Origin: Desarmillaria ectypa
Lineage: Eukaryota; Basidiomycota; Agaricomycetes; Agaricales; Physalacriaceae
Assembly (NCBI GenBank): GCA_030407005.1
Contig: JAUDYN010000003.1
Coordinates: 1,178,001-1,242,000 of the forward strand
Length of the DNA stretch: 64,000 nt
Reading direction: 5' to 3'
Below the pieces are notes generated by a model. The model saw only the letters and a list, made by a program, of their open reading frames with translations, had not been told where the DNA came from and searched no databases. Shown here one piece after another: positions 48,874 through 60,524 of this stretch. Both the position numbers and the translations under genes were made by a program. Every line of letters begins with the position of its first letter. Positions within the stretch are counted from its first letter, which is position 1.

Positions 48874-49382
48874 TAGCTTTTTCCATCCTACTCACGTGAG
48901 GTTCCGGCACCTCATCAGCATTGTGGACCCTTGTATATTCTGACGCCCATTTGCATGAAGGGGCTTCATGGACCTCTGAACTTGTTTTTAGTAGACACTG
49001 ACACGAAAACGCACGCTCATTACTTCATTTTTGCATATTTTATATAGTGTATCTGGTAACCATAGACCGATGCCTTTGTTGGTAGCATATGGGTTGTAGT
49101 ACATGCATATGGACCGAATACATAGATATCCTTTACGCATTCTCAGTCTGTATACTTTGTAATTGCTTGTAGGTTGGGGTTTCACGTGATGTCTAGGACA
49201 CGACACGTCGTAAATATTTTTCGATTAGTAAAAGCCGTTATGACTTTCTCTCATGGTCTTTCTTTTATTTTATCAATAATACCAACGCATTTGTTATCAG
49301 ATGACTTTGATACGACATATAAAGCATAAGGTACTTGAGCAGCGCATTCACTTGTTGCGATAACCCTCACTCGCAAACTCGA
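48874..49382. other. hydrolase upstream region
   Basis: Holds two copies of the TCACGTGA core: a 10-bp palindrome CTCACGTGAG at 48891-48900 just behind the SKG6-type stop, and TCACGTGA at 49182-49189, 194 bp before the hydrolase start. No gene is seen. Confidence 0.5.
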
Positions 49383-50508
49383 ATGGCTTCGCGACCGCCC
49401 GTATCTTCGGTCACAAAATATGGCAACAATGCATCATTCTGGGTGGAATATCCTTGTGGCTTGATTGATTTGACTCGAAAACTATCAGCGCCCATCGCAG
49501 AACACGATCCCCCGCCTCTCCTTCCTGGTCAGCTGAACGTCACCGTAGATGAGGACCGGACAATTCGTATTGATGCCAAATCCAGTGCCGTTGTTATAAT
49601 TGACATGCAAAAGTAAGCTATCTGCACGTCTCGCCACTGCTCGACCTAGCTTACGTTGGCTCAATATTAGTTTCTTCCTGCATCCTGATCTCAGAGACCA
49701 TCCCACCGGGCTAAAATGCGTGGCACCGCTCATGAAATTGGTTCCTGCTGCGAGAGAAAAGGATATCAAGGTTCTCTGGGTGTGGGTACTTCCATTCAAG
49801 CTACACCTGCATGTCCTGATCCAGAATATGCGAAATGTATGGACATTTCCAGGAACTGGGGTCTCACTGACCACGAGTTACAAACTATCCCACCTTGCCT
49901 CGTCCGTGGATTCACGAAAGCCGGACGTGGTGGCTTCGGGTCCGAACTACCAGGAGCATTCGGGAGACTCCTCATGCGGGATGCCCTCAATTCAGATCTC
50001 TACGGTTCCTTGCAAGAAGAATATCTCAAGGGCAAGGAACAAGGAACTGATTTCTGGATCCACAAAAACCGGTAATCGCATTGTGTTGATTTTCAATAAT
50101 AGAAGCATGATGTCTCACGATGGACGGCAGGATGAGCGGTTTGTGGGGATATCAGTCCGCCCTTGACCTCTTTCTCGCGGAGAACGGGATCACGACACTA
50201 TTTTTCGCGGGTGTCAATGCAGATCAGGTATCATTATCATTATCATTTATGAAGTTCTGGAATGACCTGGCATTTTGTTCTAGTGTGTGCTTGGGACACT
50301 CGTTGATGCCTATTTTCGGGGATACAATTGTATACTCCTGAAAGATGCTACAGCCACGACATCACCGGAAGGCGGCTATGGAAATGTCGTGTACAATGTC
50401 ACAAACGTGAGCCTAATTTTTTATATGCGCTTCTCAGGATTCGTGGAACGCTTAGTACCTGGTTCACAGAACTACGGCTTCGCTACAACCACTGATAGCC
50501 TACTCTAA
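49383..50508 (+). CDS. isochorismatase-family cysteine hydrolase
   Basis: Fold shared by nicotinamidase, isochorismatase and N-carbamoyl amidases. The ATG at 49383 gives MASRPPVSSVTKYG and FWVEYPCGLIDLTR. The catalytic Asp is in AVVIIDMQNFFLHPDL, the family GV-[NA]-x-DQC nucleophile motif is GVNADQCVLGTLVDAYFRG, and the end is NVVYNVTNNYGFATTTDSLL at 50508. Introns fit at about 49614 (GTAAGC...TATTAG), 49785-49853 (restoring VNWGLTDHE), about 50075, about 50228 and the last at about 50408-50470. The N-terminal extension of about 60 residues before the fold is typical of fungal members. The substrate cannot be inferred. Confidence 0.85.
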
Positions 50509-50697
50509 GGGCAACCGGCATATGTCAATACATTGTTAGATATGAATATATGAATCGTGATACAATGCGTTGTGCAAAAGCACTGAATGTCCGACATACA
50601 CATACAATGCAGTGAAATATGTGATAAGGGAAGAACAGAGCTACCTAATGCACACTCTGAAATAATCTTAAGTCGGTATTGCAGAAACTCTACAGTC

Positions 50698-52884
50698 TAC
50701 ACCCTTCCTGAAGCATCTGTCAATACGTTATCGTGACTAGGCCGTGGGCGTATCTGTTAAAGTTCATCACTGACTAGACTTGGCGGGAGATACCAAAAAT
50801 ACGTACGTCCAGCAAAGTTCGCCGCGTGAGAATAGCAGCTGGGCTCAAAGTAGGCGCAAGCGGATTTGCCAGCTTCGCTGGTTCATGATCGAGACTGCTA
50901 CCGGTTGCAAATCCCAGTCCAGTCGGAGTAGACGGACCCCCAGAAGAGGACGATAAGGAAAGTCTCTGCGATTCAAGAGAGTCCGGAGGAGTCAATGGTC
51001 TGTATTCTGAGCCTCTGAACTGACTCGAGGGAGGAGTCCCCCTCAAAATTGAGCGAGGAGGACGAGGAATCGGAGGTGGCGCCGGTCGTGTTTCAGTTTT
51101 CGGTGGCACCGGTGGTTGCAAGTCAACATCATAGAAAGAATCCGTATCACCGTTTACCTGCGGTGGGTCAGAGTAAAGAGAAGGAGTGGATTGTCTGGAA
51201 TGTAGAGACGGAGGAACGGGGTAATTGGTTGTAATAGCAAGTCCAATTGCTTCTTGCGGGGAGAAAGCGTTGACATCGCTGAACGGTCCTTCCTCCTGTA
51301 TACGGGTGGTAGGACCGGTGCCCAGACTTGCAGCGGCGAAATTTCGGACGCCCAGAAGGTGAGATGTGCTATCTTCCGTATCGCCATGCTCCGAATCATC
51401 ATGTCGCTGATCCTTGTTGGTATAGGTGGTCTGCGGAGTATTCGTCACCTGGGCCATCTGAGGTAGGTTCCTGGAATCCGAGAATGGATCCTCTTCTTCG
51501 AATGGGTCCCTATCATCGTCATCATGCAAAGGATATGACGGGGGTTGCGTGATAGCTGCCAACCATCTCGTTCGTTCTCTCTGTCTGCGCCGACGACGAT
51601 AGCAGGCGAAAAGAAGCGCAAGGACGGCGAATACGACAATTCCAACGGCAGCAAAAGTTCCCGCGACCGCGCTTGTGTTATTGAAAAATCTATAAACATA
51701 ATCAGAATTTTGATTGAAACGTTAAGAAAAAATATTTACGAGTTGCTACTCGTGTCCGGTTGCCCCAAGCCGGTTGGATTAGAAACAACCGCAGATTCGG
51801 TGACCACGGTGCCATTCGATTCCGTCGCGGTACTCAGGACGGTGACGAAGCTGGGAAACGTAACTGACGTTTGACCGTCTGAACCAGTAACCGTAACGCC
51901 GATTGCTTGGGGAAGCGTGGAATGCACGGTTGAGACAGTCGTGGCGGCCAGGTTTACGCTAGAATCGGCAATGCCGGTAGCTTTGAAAGTACCGCTATTA
52001 TCTCCATCTGTTGCAAGATAAGCGAAGGAAAGACAGTTCGAATCGCCGTGCTTACTGCCATTATTACTAGGTCCAGTTACCGTCGCGCCCGATTGTTCGG
52101 TGACTGTAGCAGTAATTGCCTCTGCACTTGCGACCGGCGTCTCTCCACCTGTGGCCACGGAGGTTGTAGGCGCGTCATTAGTAGTTCCCGGATCTGTGGT
52201 AGTCACCGTTGCCCCAGGCTGCGTCGATGTTACGGTGCTGGTACTCGGCGGTGCCTGAACAGTAAAAGAGGTCGACGAGGCCGTGATAACGGCTTGAGAG
52301 GAACTGGACGAGGAGATTGTGCTCGTAGAAGTTGAGCTATCGTTAGTATTTGGGGGAGCTGCAACAGGCACCGAAGTCGTGGTTGCTTGTGTTGTTACAG
52401 TCGTTACCGATGTGGATGCGGGTGTTGAAGACATACTAGAGGGAAACCCCAAGGTCGAAAGGTAAGAAAATGTAGTAGTAGGACCACTAATTTCACATAC
52501 TCTGCTCGTACTCCGCTATTAGACATCGGCGAAGCAGCTGATGGGCTAGCCTGCCTGTCCGACTCGATTATCACCGACGACAAGCTGACGTTGTCCGTAG
52601 CGGTTTCTGCGGACGACGTAGCGGTGGAAATGATGGGCTCGATCGGGGTTGCCCCGACGGCTGCGAATGAAGAAGACGCTGGTGTGATTAACTATAGGCG
52701 CGTTAGAGCATCCTGGTCTCAAGGATAACTGTTCCAATACCGATGTCAATAGTACGCTCGACCCTGAAATGGCTACCGATGACGAAGAGGATACTGTTCA
52801 AGAGTGAAAAGATAAGTGCACGTCGAAATGAAACAGTACGTGAATGGTGGACCTGCCTGACTGTATCGTTGACGTGCTATTCAT
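50698..52884 (-). CDS. second Ser/Thr-rich SKG6/Mid2-type surface protein
   Basis: Convergent relative of the gene at 46955. It has a Ser/Thr-rich ectodomain (STSTISSSSSSQAVITASST), a segment with a single Cys (HGDSNCLSFAYLATDGD), a TM helix (AVGIVVFAVLALLFACY) followed by RRRRQRERTR, and an acidic-Pro tail (DDDDRDPFEEEDPFSDSR ... HLLGVRNFA). The 3' end is best spliced at GTACGT...TTAACAG to give DIRPRPSHDNVLTDASGRV, ending at 50698. The 5' end is less certain. Upstream exons (LITPASSSFAAVGATPIEP) are joined at 52499-52437. The ATG at 52884 (MNSTSTIQS) works if the first intron uses a GC donor. No signal peptide is seen. Confidence 0.75.
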
Positions 52885-53689
52885 TTTCTGTCCGATGAAC
52901 GCATCGTCACCTTGATCCCATAGAGAGGAGATTGAGGGGGAGGAAAGGAAGTACTCTCAGGACGGCCATGATTATAAGTTTGTATACGTGGAGGGTCCGT
53001 CCGAGCGGGTAAATGTCGAAACATCAATGGCAATTGTGTAACTTCTTTCGGTCAGTTGACCGGTCCTCGTATGCCCTGCAGCGTAATCCGCCCCGTAACG
53101 CCCATGAGGTAAGGAAAAAGTATATCTACAGTTTCCGGCACTACGATAAGCATGTGAAAGCGATCAGGTCATGATGCGAGTTACGCACCAAACACTGAGT
53201 TTGCAGGAGGTGGCAATCTCAAATCTTTGGGTCGGGCCGTGAAGCTTTGATGGACCACCGCTAATGTCAAGCGTCTTTAAAGTGTCTTCCGATAGGCATG
53301 AAATCAGTCCAGACAACAAGTTACATATTATAAGGCAGATGACAATTACGAATAGTTACAACGCAAGGATCTAGATGAACATGTAGATGTAGTATAGTGG
53401 TGCTGAGAGAATGAATCCATGATTGAAGATACAGTGAAGATGATAATGCACCTGACAATAGTTACACCCACGAGCTGTGGAGTGCGAGCACGCGCTGGTA
53501 TAGCTGAGAATGGGTATGAGTCCGAAGGAAAGAAGACACATGAAATTCCGGAATGATAAGATTTAGAAGGAAAGTGCAGCATGCGAGGAGAGGCTCAGTC
53601 CTGACGGATAGGACTTGAGTGCTTGAAGGACTGGGGTGAACGAAGAACCGTACCGTAAGTAGCCAGGGTCCCTGTTGATCAAAAATATA
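52885..53689. other. intergenic region
   Basis: About 0.8 kb between the second SKG6-type gene and RAB4, the least gene-dense stretch in this part. A 78-codon minus-strand frame (53346-53582) shows no family resemblance. Nothing else was recognised. Confidence 0.4.
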
Positions 53690-54779
<1,090 letters not shown>

Positions 54780-54901
54780 CGTGGTGGTGAGCAGACACAA
54801 GCGACGCTCACTGGCACCACCAGAGGCGCCGTGGGAAGACGGCAATGATCACACATTGTCACGGTGATGTGACTACTACTAAAATATAGGACTACTACTA
54901 G

Positions 54902-56387
54902 CTACCATCCTTTCCAAGGAACCCATACATCCACTATCTTCTCCCCATTATCGATATCCGAATCGACTATGTAATACCAAGAGTACGCTGCAGCAATCAA
55001 GCATGCATGTTGTCCAACGATGTCAACCACCTCGCCCAGTTGCAGTTTTGGGCCACTGTCTGTACGCGTCAAGATACCGTGTTCCTGCGATATTCGACCA
55101 ACTCGCCAGCCCTTGCCAAGCACGTCTCCGTATCCTCCAGATGGACCTGTGTCTTTGCTAAAAGCTATTGCACCGGCATCAATAAGCGCTTCATCTGTGC
55201 CATCCTTGCCTCGTCCCGGATAATAAGAGATGACCGTAGCTCTGACGCGTTGGGAAATCTGGGACTTGTTGATCAAGGTTGTATGCTGCTGTTGCAAATC
55301 CAGCATTGGATAGTTTCCTGGCCATTTTATCAGCGAATGAGCATGCTTCGGCGGGACGGTCGCGTACCTGCGTGGAGTTCCAGCGTGCCGTGAAGCAATG
55401 TAGACAAAGTCTCCCTCGCTTCTGCACTCGCCGTGTGTGCTGTTGGTGTGGCACCGACCGACAACACGAAGGGTGTCTCTGGAGCTTTCAAACCTAATTT
55501 TTTCAATATCGACAAGGCCGCATCGGCCGCATCATTTACAGCCTGAACTTCACCGGTCAGAAATAACGAAGCCTCTGAGAGCGACGTTGACGCATAGGAG
55601 TTTCCAGCATGTCCATAGAAGCCGTGGACAGAGACGGAGGAGGATTGCAAGATGGCTGTTAGGAGGGTTTCGAAGTAAGGAGTGATGGTCGAGACACCTG
55701 CCCGGCTGTGTACGTTCAGCTCCAGTTCGTATTCAAGCGGAACTCCACTTACTTTTGTCCACCATCAATCTTAACAAAGGCTGACCATTTTCTAGGTGCC
55801 GTACGCTGCTTCTCAAATTCATTCAAGTATTTTACTTGATCAGGGTGGTCTAAAAGAATTCGCACGATACCGCCGTCCACAGCTACGGCGTCCCATAGCC
55901 CTGACATATCCGCTATCTTATTAACGGGGATGGGTAGGCCATACAATATCTGTCAATCCTGACCTCAATAATCGCTGAAGAAAAATAATAGTCACTGACG
56001 TCTTTCACGGTACCATCTTGAACGAGACCCGCGTTTACTACCCCCCAGGCCTCCGTCAAAGTCGAAACGACGACTCTGTCGGTTTTGTTCGCACTGGAGA
56101 TGAGCTGATGTCTCGTTCCTTCCGATGTCTATTCCCGGATTCAACATTCGATGCCTCGAAGGGATTCATCTCGCTACCTTGTGAGTTTTCAGATGCGCTC
56201 TGAATCCCGCGCCCCAATCAGCTGCCTTTCGATGCATCCTCGCGCAATTTTCGGAAAATATCTTCCGGTCGATAACCATAGCTGGGGTTCTTAGACCATC
56301 CAGCGACTTCCCTACAAATTCCTCGACCAAGGCGGCTTTTGATGACTTGGTCAACAAGTTGATTGGCGTCTTCGTCTGTGTGGGCAT
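54902..56387 (-). CDS. DSD1: PLP- and zinc-dependent D-serine dehydratase (Dsd1 type)
   Basis: Converts D-serine to pyruvate and ammonia through 2-aminoacrylate; some homologues act on D-threonine. The fold is alanine-racemase-like. The ATG at 56387 gives MPTQTKTPINLLTKSSKAAL, then LDGLRTPAMVIDRKIFSENC and RAHLKTHK with the PLP Lys. VVSTLTEAWGVVNAGLVQDG, IVRILLDHPDQVKYLNEFE and SVSVHGFYGHAGNSYASTSL follow, and the C-terminal zinc motif is HAC in VVDIVGQHACLIAA. It ends DVWVPWKGW. Four introns or more. The neighbouring RidA gene is on the same strand 272 bp upstream. Confidence 0.92.
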
Positions 56388-56659
56388 CGTATCAACAAGC
56401 ACGGTGAGTCGAAACAAGAGCTTCTGGTAGTGTATAGAAGTGTATAGATCCTGACTATCGGATTTGAATCTGCACATACCACGTGCGATGCTGAATTTAG
56501 TGGAGGAAAAAGTGCCGCCGCTTGATCCACATGTCCTTGCGAACTTTTACGCCTACGATTCCCAGTACTACTTAGTTCTGCGCCAGCTAAGATGTCCATG
56601 GACATTGGCTTTGTGGATTTGATTCACTTCTTTCACTTGCATTTGCTACACATGCTATA
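56388..56659. promoter_or_regulatory. DSD1 promoter region
   Basis: 272 bp between RidA and DSD1, both on the minus strand. A CACGTG core lies at 56480-56485. No other motif was fixed. Confidence 0.35.
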
Positions 56660-57207
56660 CTATACAGCTGCGATGGCTTCGATCTCGATGTCAACATCAT
56701 TTGGGAGCTTGGCGGCCTGGATACAAGTCCTGGATGGTTTGGGGCTGGGCAGCATCTGATGCAATTTAGCCAAAATACTTGTGAGGCGGCGCTCGCGTCT
56801 CACCTTCTCATAGATCTCGTTCATGGCCGCAAAATTATCCATATCTTTCAAATACACGTTAACCTTAATGACCTTCTCCCATGAAGAGCCTGACGCTGTC
56901 AGGACGTTTCCGAGGTTGGTTAGACACTGGGCCTAATTATATCTGGCTTTCGGAGTGTGGTCGACGAGATCAAGAGATATCAACGAACCGTATGCTCCTG
57001 TATTCCTCCTGGAACGAGTGACCCGGTCTTATCAATGGGAGTTGTACCACTGAGGAAGATTAATCCCAGGCCGGAGACCTTTGTTGCATGAGCTGAAGTA
57101 CTTGTCAGGAAAGATCTGCGAAAGAGAGCGCAATCATCGGGAGCAAGCTTACAGAGAATGTGGCTGAACGAGGAATTTTCAGGGGAGTTAATTCTTTCGA
57201 TGGACAT
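56660..57207 (-). CDS. RidA/YjgF/UK114-family enamine/imine deaminase
   Basis: Hydrolyses 2-aminoacrylate and related reactive imines released by PLP enzymes. The ATG at 57207 gives MSIERINSPENSSFSHIL; an intron joins HATKVSGLGLIFLSGTTPID. Then come GIQEHTAQCLTNLGNVLTAS, EKVIKVNVYLKDMDNFAAMN, MLPSPKPSRTCIQAAKLPND and VDIEIEAIAAV. The carboxylate-binding Arg (SRTC) and the terminal Glu are present. A 48-nt intron (GTGAGA...GCATCAG) before MLPSPKPS is stop-free and a multiple of three. An upstream in-frame ATG (57282) would add 25 mostly basic/Ser residues, a possible organelle-targeting form. Its place beside DSD1 fits detoxification of that enzyme's product. Confidence 0.9.
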
Positions 57208-57573
57208 GATAGTGGCTGCTGATGAAGAACTGGCTTTTGCTCTTTCTGTTCCATGTTTCTCTTTGAATTTCGGATGAACCATTCAGCTCCGATCCGTTCA
57301 TCATGTGGTCGAAGCTAATATTTCCTTTCACATTTCTATCTTGGCTGGAAGGGTGCAATCAGTGCATGGAACTGATAGAGCTTGATGGCCAGATTTTCAT
57401 GCAATTCTCTCTATTCTCTCTTATCTGCTCAGGAAGCACCGGTCCTTCCCAAACATCTTGTGATAGCATGGTCATCCGATAGCCGTACTAACAGCCTGAC
57501 CACCAACGCATTTAAGTATATTTCGTAACGCCCACTGGAAATCCATGTGATCCTGCTTTACTTCTCTCTTTCC
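57208..57573. promoter_or_regulatory. divergent RidA/MFS promoter with GATA-site cluster
   Basis: 366 bp separate the divergent starts. Counting both strands, six HGATAR sites lie at 57207, 57336, 57373, 57421, 57461 and 57477 (the first overlaps the RidA ATG). With equal base use, about one is expected. Fungal nitrogen-regulatory GATA factors (AreA/Nit2 type) bind such sites, often in pairs. Confidence 0.55.
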
Positions 57574-60016
57574 ATGGACGACACTGAAGGCGGTGTAACC
57601 GCTCTTCCCAAGGACAACAAATTCACAGATGGTGAATCCGAAAGCTTGCAGTTCTCCTCCAATGAAGAACGTCGTCTTCTACGCCTATTTGACATTTGTA
57701 TCCTGCCGCCCTTGACTTTCACGTAAGAACCATAGGCCATTTTTGGTTTCAGTTCACAGCTGGCGGTTTAACGCAAACCACCAGGTACCTCTGCAACGCA
57801 CTTGACAAGGGAAATGTAGGCAATGCAAAGACAGATGGATGGGACCACGTAAGTGCATAATCGCCTTAGGCTGGGTGGTTTCTCTGGACGCTCTTCTTAG
57901 GACATTGGCCTTGTGGGGAACCAGGTATGGCATCGCCTAAGAAATACACTAATATACATCTAACATCCCATTGCAACACAGTACTATCTTCTTGTGATGA
58001 TCTTCTATGTGTGTATCCATTCTTCTAAGCATGTTATGCCGCTTTACCGCAACATATAGGTTCCCTTCTGCCTGTAAGCAGGTTTCTACTTTGAATGTCT
58101 ACTGAATGAATATCTGTGATATGTATATAGCTTTGGCACGCCGATTAGTCTTTTAGTCAAACGGTTTTCTGCCGCCCGAGTGCTACCTCTGATGATGATG
58201 GGATTTGTATATGACTGCCATGTTATTTTGACTTTCAGGGCTCTTATACGCTTTGTACACAGGGCTCCATGTTCGTCACTTTTCGTGAGGCTTCACTAGG
58301 CATTCTTCGATTCACGCCTTTGGCAGGTCTCTCTTTGCTGGTATAGCGAAGAACTTCTCTCGTACGTCAACGATCCTATTTTGGTGAAATGTCTAATCAA
58401 AAGACAGAGATATTTGCCATTCGTTTCTTTCTCGGTATCTTCGAGTCTGCGATGCTGCCTGGTGTGGTAAGATATCATACACCCAAGCATTCTCCACTAA
58501 GCGTGCTGTATCAACAGGTCTTCTATCTATCGACGTTCTACAAGCGTAGCGAGCTTGCATCTCGTATTGGCCTATTCTACGGTGAAGTGAGGTTCTACTG
58601 CATTGCGTATTTGCTAATAAAGCATGTTGTCCATTATGAAGCGGCGGCTGCGATCGCTGGAGCATTTTCGGGTAAGTAAACCAGGCTACTCTCACTTGTT
58701 TCCTCTCAAAATACTTCTAGGTCTTATCGCGTTCGGAGTCTTTCAGATTGAGAATACGAAGCACCATGGATGGCAATACCTGTTCTGGATCGAAGGTAGG
58801 CAATAAACTAATATCGTAGTATATGCGCTGATGCCGTATCCACAGGGGCAGGCACTTGCACCTTTGCTATATTTGCTTACTTTTGGCTTCCTCGCTCACC
58901 ATCTGCTTGGTCTTTCCTCACCAAACGTCAGAAAACTATAGCTCGGTCACGTATCCTGGCAGACTCTTCCGTAACAGTCGACGAACAACTCGATATTCGC
59001 GATGCCTTCAGGCCGCTCAAAGACCCATTATACTGGCTCTGGGCCGTTATCAGTTTGAGCTTGGGTGTCCCTCTGGCCTCCGTCAATAACTTCCTTCCCC
59101 AGATCGTAGCAAGTTTAGGATACTCCACAATCAAGACGAATTTATACACGGTTGCACCGAACATAGTTGGAACGGTGTCGCTCTTGGTCCTCGCATTTTC
59201 ATCGGACTACTTCTTGGAGCGGTCGATACATATCTGCATACCTCTGGCTACGACTCTCGTTGGATTTATCGTTCTCGGGTCCATCGACGTGGTAGTGCAT
59301 AAGGGGGTAAGCTTCATCAACTGGATCCTTAAGTGTGACCAATGTTGTATAGGTTGCGTACTTTGCTTGCTTCCTTTTGACTATGGGGGTATGCCCGTTG
59401 CACTTGGAAAAACGTCGTTTTACCCCTGATTCTAGGCTTCAGCGCCATCCGTGTTGGTTGCAACATGGTATAATAACAATACGCCTCAGGAGTCCCGGCG
59501 TGCAGTTGTCACCGCGGTAATGGGTATGCGACACTTTGACTATTGTCTTGCAAGGCACTCATCTTGGTACAGTTGCCATCGCTAATGCGTCGGGACTTAT
59601 TTCTACCAATGTCTTCAGAAAGCGGGATGAGCCAAAATATATCCCAGGTGCTTACAGACTTTCTTCCCTTGCTCATTTACCAGTGTAACTGACTGTATCG
59701 TGGTTAATACAGCCCTTGCAACTTCAGGTGATACCGATTTACTCATGATTCGTCAATCTTTCTAAAGATTCGGTTTCGTAGCGGCATTCGGTGGTTTCTG
59801 CCTCATTCTTGTAGCAGGGTATGTTTGATGTTGCCATTTGTTCTTTTGGCGGAAGGTTTGACGTATCTTTTGTATAGAACGGGAATATGGATGCGTCTCG
59901 AAAATAGGAGAAGGAATAAAGCCCAAGGAATCAGTGATCGCTTCACGGCAGCTGATATTCATACAGAATCACTTGGGGGCGGTCATAAATCACCCGAGTT
60001 CCGGTACATGTATTAG
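57574..60016 (+). CDS. MFS transporter, anion:cation symporter (allantoate permease-like) family
   Basis: Twelve-helix plasma-membrane carrier of the TNA1/DAL5-type family, which moves organic anions such as nicotinate, allantoate or pantothenate. The ATG at 57574 gives MDDTEGGVTALPKDNKFTD. Small exons then give YLCNALDKGNVGNAKTDGW, DIGLVGNQ (57901-57924, 24 nt), YYLLVMIFY, VPFCL (58060-58073, 14 nt) and FGTPISLLVKRFSAARVLPL. Later come FFLGIFESAMLPGVV, FYLSTFYKRSELASRIGLFY, the second-half signature TWYNNNTPQESRRAVVTAV and NASGLISTNVFRKRDEPKYI, ending PEFRYMY at 60016. The exon around 58,270-58,410 is not fully resolved. The substrate is unknown. Confidence 0.85.
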
Positions 60017-60524
60017 ACATTGCCTTAGAACGGCTTCTATTTGAGAGCGCCTAATACCTGGGCGTATGATGCCAGACATACGAACCTTGTTCAAATTCTA
60101 ACCGCGATTTCTGGCCTGTAATTAGTAGGAGCGTCGGCAACAAGAATATTGCCAATACCTATTCCAGGAATACCGACGAGGATTTCGGGTTGTCTTAGTG
60201 TGACGACGCCGTCTTGTACGGCACGACGCAAGAAAAGTCCTCATAACTCGTTGAACATCTATATTGCAGAAATGAAGGAAGCCACAGACGCTCATGAACG
60301 TCAACAATGAAACCTGCCTATGAATGCATGTGGCGTAGGGATAGCCGCTCTGCATTGATCATATAAAATCTGCACAACACATAATTTGAGATACAAGTCA
60401 CAGAGGAAGGAATGAAGCACGATCAAACGAATTGTAAAATGTGTATCTGTGTGGCGAAAAAGATAAATTTTAGTAGCGTTCCAAGACGGAACATCTCTCA
60501 AACTGCTGATTTTTTCTTAACCAG
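60017..60524. other. convergent intergenic region
   Basis: 3' flanks of the MFS gene and RSD1. No gene or RNA was recognised. Confidence 0.4.

Noticed and set aside
53346..53582. 78-codon minus-strand frame
   Set aside because: No recognisable domain, and isolated in intergenic DNA.
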